Positions 1 through 5,001 of a stretch of DNA of 25,114 nt are shown here, piece after piece; positions within the stretch are counted from its first letter, which is position 1; every line of letters starts with the position of its first letter. The stretch is taken from the IMG/VR virus record IMGVR_UViG_3300009170_000029, positions 1 to 25,114 of that record, one strand, 5' to 3'. Under the pieces are notes generated by a model. That model made no database searches, had not been told where the DNA came from, and worked only from the letters and a program-made list of their open reading frames with translations. The translations under genes and the position numbers were made by a program. Source of the stretch: a virus.

Positions 1-135
1 CTGCACCACTTTTTTGGAAGCCCGCTTTTTTCGCTCGTATTCATTTCGCTTCTCTCGTTTGTACTGGACAGATTTTTCAATCCTGCGTTCATCAAGCGTC
101 TGCGGTATGGTGTTTACATACTCCGCCCAATTCAT
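1..135 (-). CDS. Partial small basic protein, C-terminus off window
   Basis: An open frame starts at ATG 135 and stays open for 45 codons to the left edge, so the C-terminus is missing. The visible protein begins MNWAEYVNTI and becomes very rich in Lys, Arg and Glu (EKSVQYKREKRNEYERKK), which suggests a charged helix or coiled coil and perhaps nucleic-acid contact (inference). The ATG overlaps the stop of the upstream gene as ATGA, and a GAGG Shine-Dalgarno lies about 8 nt upstream. It is the last visible gene of the leftward operon. I do not recognise a family. Confidence 0.6.
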   Translation of the reverse strand, partial: MNWAEYVNTIPQTLDERRIEKSVQYKREKRNEYERKKRASKKVVQ

Positions 136-353
136 GCCATTACCCTCAAGAGAAACATTGTGAAGTCGCTAGGCTCAAACTCATCCCACCATACGTCGCC
201 TTCGTGCGTACCAAAAAAACTTTCATTGCCTGGGCTGCGTTGCCAGCCACGTTCGTCGTAATAAATCAGCGTCGGACTTGCTGCAAACTCGCCCCATTCA
301 ACAACGTACCAGCCAGGCTTAATGGGTTCCTCTTTCGTTGCGCTGACCTTCAT
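132..353 (-). CDS. Hypothetical phage protein, 73 aa
   Basis: Unrecognised small acidic protein rich in aromatic residues (GWYVVEWGEF, LIYYDERGWQ, DVWWDEFEP). This composition is common in small soluble phage early proteins and gives no catalytic clue. No membrane segment is visible. ATG 353 has a good SD (GGGAG, 7 nt away) and lies inside the end of the upstream gene with about 35 nt of overlap. Its stop overlaps the next start as ATGA, so translation is probably coupled along the operon. Function unknown. Confidence 0.7.
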   Translation of the reverse strand: MKVSATKEEPIKPGWYVVEWGEFAASPTLIYYDERGWQRSPGNESFFGTHEGDVWWDEFEPSDFTMFLLRVMA

Positions 354-762
354 TTTCCGCTCCCTGTTTTTGCCGCCATTCTTTCAAAGCAATGTATGCG
401 GCGCGGTACAACGATCCAGACTGCCGGTTCCAAAAGTCATTTGATATATCGACCAACATTGCCAACGCGTTTAGCTCTTCTTGTTCTGACTTGAACGCGC
501 CGTTGTAGCTGTCTTGGATGTTCGCCAGCGCGATGTTTGCTGCGCGGCAAACTGCCATGACTCCTTCATCATCTTTCGCGCTTGCACCCAACAGCAGCAA
601 GTCTCTGGTGTCCAACATGACGTCAAAATGCGTAGGTGTAGCCCACCCCTCAACAAACGCATTTAAAGCCGTCAGAAGCGTTATCTGCGAGTCAGGCACT
701 ATCTGACTCAGTACGAGACACGGAATCTCTATCGGACGCGGTTTGCGTTTGCGAGAAGCCAT
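319..762 (-). CDS. Hypothetical phage protein, 147 aa
   Basis: Soluble, helix-rich protein with a basic N-terminus (MASRKRKPRP). The central part is Ala/Leu rich and the C-terminal third is charged (ALKEWRQKQGAENEGQRNERGTH). The reading frame could begin at GTG 795. ATG 762 is preferred because GGGGGA lies 6 nt upstream and because 795 would intrude further into the small gene at 729-878. I recall similar unannotated proteins beside replication genes in other phages, but I cannot name a domain. Function unknown. Confidence 0.65.
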   Translation of the reverse strand: MASRKRKPRPIEIPCLVLSQIVPDSQITLLTALNAFVEGWATPTHFDVMLDTRDLLLLGASAKDDEGVMAVCRAANIALANIQDSYNGAFKSEQEELNALAMLVDISNDFWNRQSGSLYRAAYIALKEWRQKQGAENEGQRNERGTH

Positions 763-878
763 TTGTCCCCCAGAGTCAGCATTGAACGCAGCCACGCCTT
801 ACGGACGTGAATTACAGCTTGTCGTGTTGTGTAGTCTTTAAACGGGAACAACTTTACAGCCCTGCGTGCTAACTTCAT
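729..878 (-). CDS. Small basic protein, 49 aa
   Basis: Short gene with strong translation signals: AAGGAGG lies 10 nt before ATG 878, and the ATG overlaps the stop of the upstream gene as ATGA. The product starts MKLARRAVKLFPFKDYTTRQ and continues with a VRKAWLRSM segment. It is strongly basic and probably one or two amphipathic helices. Its 3' end overlaps the next gene by 34 nt in another frame. No family is recognised. The start signals and coupling are the main evidence that it is real. Confidence 0.6.
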   Translation of the reverse strand: MKLARRAVKLFPFKDYTTRQAVIHVRKAWLRSMLTLGDKWLLANANRVR

Positions 879-1066
879 GGTGCTTTCGCCTCCTTAAGTA
901 GTTCGATGCGTTCCCTGCTCGCGCGAAGCGCGCAGTACCGTTGATGCAACCGCTCCAAGAACGTAACGCGGCAAAGGTTCTCGCGCTCAAAAGTCAGCAG
1001 TTCCAAAACTTCTTCTTCTGTTTTGGACGCCAGTACATCATTAAGAACTCGCCAGGTTATGTTCAA
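875..1066 (-). CDS. Small helical phage protein, TTG start, 63 aa
   Basis: Product begins MNITWRVLNDVLASKTEEEV and ends in an Arg/Glu-rich helix (LRASRERIELLKEAKAP). The pattern of an opening W-x-x-L-N, an acidic helix, then a basic R-x-x-F-L-E-R-L-H-x-R-Y segment recurs in small phage proteins of unknown function (recollection of the family). The frame is open back to another TTG at 1099. TTG 1066 is preferred because GGAG sits 7 nt before it. It overlaps the 53-aa gene upstream and ends in ATGA with the 49-aa gene. Confidence 0.65.
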   Translation of the reverse strand: MNITWRVLNDVLASKTEEEVLELLTFERENLCRVTFLERLHQRYCALRASRERIELLKEAKAP

Positions 1067-1202
1067 TTTTTTGCTCCAGTTTTTCAATCTTCTCTTCAAG
1101 TTTGCGCAGGCTTCGCGCAGCGGCGTTAGATGCCCGCCGCCGCATGGGAAGTTCCGCCTTTGCTGCTTTCAACAGCGTTCTCCAATGATCCAGTCTTTTC
1201 AC
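1041..1202 (-). CDS. Small coiled-coil protein, GTG start, 53 aa
   Basis: Begins MKRLDHWRTLLKAAKAEL; the second half is a heptad-like run of Lys, Glu and Leu (SLRKLEEKIEKLEQKIEH), so a short coiled coil is likely. The GTG start overlaps the stop of the helicase gene as GTGA, and GGAGG lies 7 nt upstream, which is strong evidence for translation. The frame closes at TAA 1041-1043. It may oligomerise or act as an adaptor to a partner protein (inference). No family is recognised. Confidence 0.6.
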   Translation of the reverse strand: MKRLDHWRTLLKAAKAELPMRRRASNAAARSLRKLEEKIEKLEQKIEHNLASS

Positions 1203-2530
1203 TTCAGTGCCTCCAGTGCAATATCCGATATGGTCCGTTTGTTATGTAGTCCGGCCCATATCTTTTCATCGACGGTCTTGTTGGTTAGCATGACGTAACA
1301 CCACACATCATGCCGTTGGCCGCTTCGATGTAGTCTCCCTACCGTTTGTTCGTACAGTTCCAGCGACCAAGGCAACGAAAGAAATACCATGTTGCAGCCG
1401 CCATGCTGGAGATTAAGACCATGACCGGCAGACTTTGGATGGACAAGCAGTAGCTCAACACGTCCAGCATTCCAGCGTTCGATTGCGTTGGGATCTTCGA
1501 GGGTGACTGCATGTGGGTATCTCCGTTTCAGTTCTGCCAACTCTTCTTGGTACGTGTAGGCGATGATGGTATTCGCCCGTTGGTTTTCTTCTAACAAATC
1601 GTCCAGCGCATCAAACTTGTGCGCGCTGAATCGCACCGGGATCTGCGTTACAATGAACTTGCCCGGCTTATCGGGATGGGGTTTCTTTGTCGTCTCATAG
1701 ACAAACCCCGACGCCATCTGCTGTAATTTGCCCGCAGCGACCCCCGCGTTTACCGCCGTAATACCTTCAAACACGAAGTCTTTCTTCATCTTGTTGTACG
1801 GCGTCATTTCCATGTCGCAACGCACTTCAACGGCATGCAACGGCGGCAGCGTGTCCTTGTATTCGCCCGGCTCCAGCAGGTACGTCGCCGGCTTGATCTT
1901 CTGCATGACCCGATCAAGCGAGCCAGGACGCGGCGCCCACTCGCCGTAGTCGGCATTAATCAGCACAAAGTACGTCTGCATGAACGCGCCCTTGCTGCGC
2001 CCAAGCAGGTTCTGGTCAATGATCTTGCACTGGCCGAACACGTCCTCAAGCCCGTTACTGGTAAAGCTGCCAGTCAAACCCCAACGCACACGCATGGGTT
2101 CAATGACTTTCAGCAGCGCCTTGTAACGTGCGCCTGACGGATTCTTGAGGCGCGTCAGTTCATCAAACACAACGCCGTCAAAGTCCAGCTTTTGATTCGC
2201 CAGCCATAACAAATTGTCATAGTTGGTGACGACCACACTTGCGCCGCTGTTCAGCGCAGTCAGCCGCTGTTCAGGCGTGCCGACCGCCACGGCCATAGTG
2301 ATGTATGGCGACCAGATAAGACGCTCTACAGGCCATACGTCGGTGCAGACACGCTTAGGTGCCAACACCAAGAATCGTTTGACTACGCCGTCGCTAATCG
2401 CGTCTTGCATGGCTGTCAGCGTGGTTGCTGTCTTACCCGCACCGACTGGCGCGAGAATCATTGCGCGGTCGTGCTCGTAAATAAAATCAGCCGCTTCGTT
2501 TTGATACGACCTAAGTGTTGGCCCACTCAT
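1199..2530 (-). CDS. SNF2-type DEAD-like helicase/ATPase, 443 aa
   Basis: Superfamily 2 ATPase that probably translocates on or remodels DNA during phage replication or recombination. Visible motifs, counted from ATG 2530: RSYQ near residue 7; Walker A PVGAGKT at 28-34; motif II D123-E124-L-T, a DELT variant of DEAH; motif III GLTGSFTSNG at 151-160; and late in the protein motif V (AGHGLNLQ) and motif VI (QTVGRLHRSGQ), the SNF2-like arginine-finger region. A start at 2560 is possible. 2530 is chosen for its AAGGA SD and smaller overlap with the VRR-NUC gene. Single-protein phage SNF2 helicases of about 450 aa commonly sit beside VRR-NUC, as here. Confidence 0.92.
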   Translation of the reverse strand: MSGPTLRSYQNEAADFIYEHDRAMILAPVGAGKTATTLTAMQDAISDGVVKRFLVLAPKRVCTDVWPVERLIWSPYITMAVAVGTPEQRLTALNSGASVVVTNYDNLLWLANQKLDFDGVVFDELTRLKNPSGARYKALLKVIEPMRVRWGLTGSFTSNGLEDVFGQCKIIDQNLLGRSKGAFMQTYFVLINADYGEWAPRPGSLDRVMQKIKPATYLLEPGEYKDTLPPLHAVEVRCDMEMTPYNKMKKDFVFEGITAVNAGVAAGKLQQMASGFVYETTKKPHPDKPGKFIVTQIPVRFSAHKFDALDDLLEENQRANTIIAYTYQEELAELKRRYPHAVTLEDPNAIERWNAGRVELLLVHPKSAGHGLNLQHGGCNMVFLSLPWSLELYEQTVGRLHRSGQRHDVWCYVMLTNKTVDEKIWAGLHNKRTISDIALEALK

Positions 2531-2780
2531 CAATCTGTTCCTTAGTCCAGAGGCACGCATAGTTTTGACCTAAGCTGCGCATGTCTCGTGCGTACAATTT
2601 TTGGAGTTCTGACAAGCGCCCGCCTTTGGTTTTAAGTTCAACAAACCAAGTTTGGCCGTTCGGCAGACACGCAATCCGGTCAGCGACGCCGCGATGGGAT
2701 GGGCTTTTAAACTTGTATGTCAGCCCGCCTTGCATCTCGACTACCCAGACAAAGTAACTTTCTATCTCGTGTTCTTTCAT
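2511..2780 (-). CDS. VRR-NUC domain nuclease, 89 aa
   Basis: Minimal PD-(D/E)XK nuclease of the VRR-NUC family, likely acting on branched or flapped DNA intermediates. Signature residues: SPSHRGVADRI with catalytic D34, then TWFVELK with E48 and K50, followed by GRLSELQ, the Q being typical of the family. The whole chain is one domain, the usual length for phage versions. It is the first gene of the leftward operon and overlaps the SNF2 helicase by 20 nt, a pairing repeated in many phages. ATG 2780 is the only start before an in-frame stop and has no convincing SD. The predicted promoter would start RNA at about this ATG, so the mRNA may be leaderless. Confidence 0.92.
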   Translation of the reverse strand: MKEHEIESYFVWVVEMQGGLTYKFKSPSHRGVADRIACLPNGQTWFVELKTKGGRLSELQKLYARDMRSLGQNYACLWTKEQIDEWANT

Positions 2781-2786
2781 GGACTC

Positions 2787-2814
2787 ACTCTAGCATGAAA
2801 AATTAGGTTGTCAA
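2787..2814 (-). promoter_or_regulatory. Leftward sigma70-like promoter for the VRR-NUC operon
   Basis: Read leftward: a perfect -35 TTGACA (2814-2809), a 16-bp spacer and -10 TAGAGT (2792-2787). RNA would start about 7 nt beyond the -10, at or beside ATG 2780. The -35 overlaps that of the rightward promoter by five bases on the opposite strand. Confidence 0.6.
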
Positions 2815-2835
2815 AAACTTTTTTTCAATTATTAT
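2808..2835 (+). promoter_or_regulatory. Rightward sigma70-like promoter for the replication operon
   Basis: -35 TTGTCA (2808-2813), 16-bp spacer, -10 TATTAT (2830-2835); each hexamer matches consensus at five of six positions. RNA would start near 2842, giving a leader of about 20 nt with the strong SD CGGAGGAAA before ATG 2861. Confidence 0.6.
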
Positions 2836-2860
2836 TCAGCCTGAAACGGAGGAAACACAA

Positions 2861-3985
2861 ATGCAACACAGTAAAGTAGTCGGCGGTAGCACCGCCAAGC
2901 GAGTGATGGCGTGCCCCGGTAGCGTGGCGTTGGTCAATAAGATGCCGCCGCAACTGTCTAGCAAGTACGCAGATGAAGGCACGCTGTTGCACAACGTAAT
3001 CGCCGACATATTGGACAAATCGCTGCCGGTGGATTCGTTCCTAGGCATGAAGTATCAAGACATTGAACTTACCCAGGAACTGATAGATGACAAGTTACTA
3101 CCGGCGCTCGCGGCTCTCGACGAAATCGACCCGACGAAACAAATGGAATTCGCTGTCGAAACCCGAGTGGGTTTTGGTGATTTTTTACCTGACGTTTTTG
3201 GCTCTACTGACCTATTGGGTCGCATTGGAACTAAGGCTCTGGTAATTGACTGGAAGTTTGGCGACGGCGTGCTGGTGACAGCGGAAGAGAATCCACAACT
3301 GCTGTTCTACGCTGCCGCTGCGATGCGCACCCCTGAAGTGCAGTGGGTGTTTAAGGGTGCAACAGAAATCGAGTGCGTGATTGTCCAGCCGACCAAAGGC
3401 GTTAGCCGCTGGGTGACTACGCCGGAGCGCATCAAGGCGTTCGAACATGAGCTGGCGATGGCGGTACGCGAAGCACAGAAACCTGACGCCAACCTGAGCG
3501 CGGGCGACCACTGCCGCTGGTGTGCCGCAAAACCCATTTGCCCCAAAATGACGGGCGCAGTTGATCGCGCGCTTAAGACGTCGCTGCAAGACCTGGACGC
3601 AGCGCAGATCAGCGCCTATCTTAAAAATGCCGATGTACTAGAGGGGTGGATTACAGATCTCCGCGCGCTGGCGTTTCAGATGCTGGAGAAGGGGATCAAA
3701 CTGCCTGAGCATAAGCTGGTTGCCAAGCGTGCCGTCCGGCGTTGGACGGATGAAGATGCTGCGCGCGCTGCACTGTCGGAACACCTGTTGGAAGAGTACA
3801 TTTATGACCGCGTTCTGATCTCACCCGCCAAGGCAGAAAAGATGTTAAAAAATCTTGGACAACCGTTGCCGGATTGTGTAGCATCAACTTCGTCGGGTAG
3901 CACTCTCGCTCATGTGAGTGATGCCCGGCCTGAAGTGTTGCAAATCGGACAGCAATTGACTGCTGCCCTCTCTAAACTGATCTAA
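2861..3985 (+). CDS. DUF2800-type RecB-like Fe-S nuclease, 374 aa
   Basis: Predicted PD-(D/E)XK exonuclease of the DUF2800 group, related in layout to Cas4 and AddB. In order: an N-terminal cysteine in MACPGS (C18); an ADEGTLLHN segment with H44; an acidic residue in GSTDLLG (D117); the core motif VIDWKFG with D130 and K132; a helix containing the Q of NPQLLFY; and near residue 218 a C-x2-C-x5-C group (C218, C221, C227). C18 plus these three cysteines is the arrangement that holds a 4Fe-4S cluster in that nuclease clan. The C-terminal third is helical without known motifs. First gene of the rightward replication operon, with strong SD GGAGG. Likely role: resection or processing of DNA ends (inference from family). 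Confidence 0.88.
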   Translation: MQHSKVVGGSTAKRVMACPGSVALVNKMPPQLSSKYADEGTLLHNVIADILDKSLPVDSFLGMKYQDIELTQELIDDKLLPALAALDEIDPTKQMEFAVETRVGFGDFLPDVFGSTDLLGRIGTKALVIDWKFGDGVLVTAEENPQLLFYAAAAMRTPEVQWVFKGATEIECVIVQPTKGVSRWVTTPERIKAFEHELAMAVREAQKPDANLSAGDHCRWCAAKPICPKMTGAVDRALKTSLQDLDAAQISAYLKNADVLEGWITDLRALAFQMLEKGIKLPEHKLVAKRAVRRWTDEDAARAALSEHLLEEYIYDRVLISPAKAEKMLKNLGQPLPDCVASTSSGSTLAHVSDARPEVLQIGQQLTAALSKLI

Positions 3986-3991
3986 AGGAAA
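3973..3991 (+). repeat. 19-bp leader repeat, copy 1
   Basis: TAAACTGATCTAAAGGAAA; matches 4861-4879 at 18 of 19 positions. It carries the stop codon of the DUF2800 gene and the SD (AAAGGA) of the next gene. Confidence 0.7.
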
Positions 3992-3995
3992 AACT

Positions 3996-4643
3996 ATGTC
4001 TAATCTTGTCGCTTTCGCTGGTGCAAACCTTCCCGCAGTTGCTTCGCTTTCAACCGCTTTGCGTTCTATCGCGTCCGATGTTGGCCCGACTGGTTCCGTC
4101 ATTATCAAGATGGACAAGACCGGCCACTGGGTGTTCGGCGCGGATCAAACCGAAGTAGAAGATGACAGCCTGTGGGCAGTGAATCCGTTCTCCTTCGTGC
4201 ATGGTTTCATTGCATGGGGCGACGGGGAAGTGCTGGGCGAAAAGATGGTGCCCGTTGCTGAACCGCTGCCGGAAGTCGGCCCTGCGCCTGCTGCCGCTAA
4301 ACGCGGTTGGGAGACGCAAGTCGGTATGTCGCTTAAGTGCATCAAGGGCGAAGATGTTGGGATGGAAGCGCGCTATAACGTGACCTCGGTCGGCGGTAAG
4401 CGTGCAGTGCAAGAACTGGCTGTGGCGATTGCCACTCAGGTTGATGCCGACCAGACCAAGCCTGTGCCTGTCGTGCGTCTGAAGAAGGAGCATTATCAGC
4501 ACAAGTCGTATGGCCGTATCTATACTCCGATCTTCGATATTGTCGAATTCGTGAGCATGGAAGCAGAACCGGAAGCGCCCGCTGAAGGGGATGCTGAAGC
4601 AGTGCAAGAATCAACGCCGGGTCGTCGCCGTCGTAGCGTGTAA
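3996..4643 (+). CDS. Conserved phage replication-neighbourhood protein, 215 aa
   Basis: I do not recognise a named domain. The central part (GWETQVGMSLKCIKGEDVGM, then VTSVGGKRAVQEL, VPVVRLKKEHYQHKSYGRIYTPIFDIVEFV) is beta-rich and resembles an unannotated family I recall next to DUF2800 genes in other phages. Residues about 85-105 are a Pro/Ala linker, and the tail is acidic followed by a short Arg-rich end (GRRRRSV). A single-stranded DNA-binding role would fit its place between a nuclease and the polymerase, but that is a guess from context. SD AAAGGA precedes ATG 3996. Its stop is followed 6 nt later by the pseudoknot described separately. Confidence 0.8.
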   Translation: MSNLVAFAGANLPAVASLSTALRSIASDVGPTGSVIIKMDKTGHWVFGADQTEVEDDSLWAVNPFSFVHGFIAWGDGEVLGEKMVPVAEPLPEVGPAPAAAKRGWETQVGMSLKCIKGEDVGMEARYNVTSVGGKRAVQELAVAIATQVDADQTKPVPVVRLKKEHYQHKSYGRIYTPIFDIVEFVSMEAEPEAPAEGDAEAVQESTPGRRRRSV

Positions 4644-4649
4644 GTAGTA

Positions 4650-4683
4650 CCTGCGAACCGGGGCGCAGGCTGATTTTCCCCGG
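4650..4683 (+). ncRNA. Predicted H-type RNA pseudoknot
   Basis: Stem 1 pairs CCTGCG (4650-4655) with CGCAGG (4664-4669). The loop between them is AA plus CCGGGG (4658-4663), which pairs with CCCCGG (4678-4683) to form stem 2. Both stems are perfect 6-bp helices. Loops are 2, 0 and 8 nt, which fits the geometry of a classic H-type pseudoknot. It lies 6 nt after the stop codon of the preceding gene. All reading frames close within a few codons, so recoding is unlikely. No function is assigned. Confidence 0.65.
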
Positions 4684-4763
4684 ACCAACAGATAAGCAAA
4701 TCGGGAATTCCTAACTTTCATGGGGATGGAAACTCGGTGTTCTCGGTTTGCTTTTCTGTTGGT
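4684..4763 (+). ncRNA. Long RNA hairpin between pseudoknot and tRNA
   Basis: ACCAACAGATAAGCAAA (4684-4700) pairs with 4747-4763 at 16 of 17 positions (one T-T mismatch), starting directly after the pseudoknot. With three G-U pairs the helix continues to 4708/4739, about 25 bp in all. A small apical helix (4716-4719 with 4729-4732) is possible. There is no T-run after it, so it is not an intrinsic terminator. It ends 18 nt before tRNA-Thr. RNase P cutting at the tRNA 5' end would release pseudoknot and hairpin as one RNA (inference). Confidence 0.65.
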
Positions 4764-4781
4764 GCAATATCAACAGCCTGT

Positions 4782-4857
4782 GCTGGCGTAGCTCAGTTGG
4801 TAGAGCAACCGCCTTGTAAGCGGTAGGTCGTCAGTTCGAATCCGACCGTCAGCACCA
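4782..4857 (+). tRNA. tRNA-Thr, anticodon TGT
   Basis: Complete 76-nt cloverleaf with encoded CCA. The acceptor GCTGGCG pairs with CGTCAGC (one G-T). D-arm GCTC/GAGC. Anticodon stem ACCGC/GCGGT with loop CTTGTAA, giving anticodon TGT, which reads ACA threonine codons. T-loop TTCGAAT. The T-stem GTCAG/CCGAC has one A-C mismatch. It lies inside the rightward operon between two protein genes and is probably released from the operon transcript by host RNases. Confidence 0.95.
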
Positions 4858-4860
4858 CAC

Positions 4861-4879
4861 TAAACTAATCTAAAGGAAA
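4861..4879 (+). repeat. 19-bp leader repeat, copy 2
   Basis: TAAACTAATCTAAAGGAAA; 18 of 19 positions match 3973-3991. It supplies the SD for the membrane peptide at 4885. The two copies bracket the 215-aa gene, the structured RNA and the tRNA. Confidence 0.7.
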
Positions 4880-4884
4880 CGAAG

Positions 4885-5001
4885 ATGGACTTCTGGGCAT
4901 TCGCAACATTCTGCACTTTCGTGGGTTGGCTCGCTGGTGGTGGTACAGGCGCGGCTATTGGCTGCGTGTTGGCATTCCTTATTGGATGCATAAGCGAATG
5001 A
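4885..5001 (+). CDS. Small membrane peptide, 38 aa
   Basis: Begins MDFWAFATFCTFVGWLAGGG and continues TGAAIGCVLAFLIGCISE. Almost the whole chain is hydrophobic, with a Gly-rich middle (GWLAGGGTGAAIG) of the kind that packs transmembrane helices, so one or two short membrane passes are expected. SD AAAGGA lies upstream of ATG 4885. The stop overlaps the polymerase ATG as ATGA, which shows coupling and fixes the polymerase start. It could be a superinfection-exclusion peptide, a membrane anchor or a host modulator; the sequence does not decide. Confidence 0.7.
   Translation: MDFWAFATFCTFVGWLAGGGTGAAIGCVLAFLIGCISE

Noticed and set aside
4641-4683. Programmed stop read-through or frameshift driven by the pseudoknot
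   Set aside because: The spacing of 6 nt fits, but the read-through frame closes after nine codons and the other frames close at once; no slippery heptamer is present.
4684-4763. Intrinsic terminator before the tRNA
   Set aside because: No T-run follows the helix, and stopping here would silence the tRNA, polymerase and primase.
4650-4770. Pistol-type self-cleaving ribozyme
   Set aside because: There is a hairpin-loop pseudoknot and a GGTGCAA segment after the long helix, but the linker is 8 nt without the A-rich conserved stretch and the junction does not match what I remember of the consensus.
4782-4857. tRNA-Thr as an attachment site for integration
   Set aside because: The tRNA is complete inside an operon, no integrase is visible, and no second copy of its 3' end occurs nearby.
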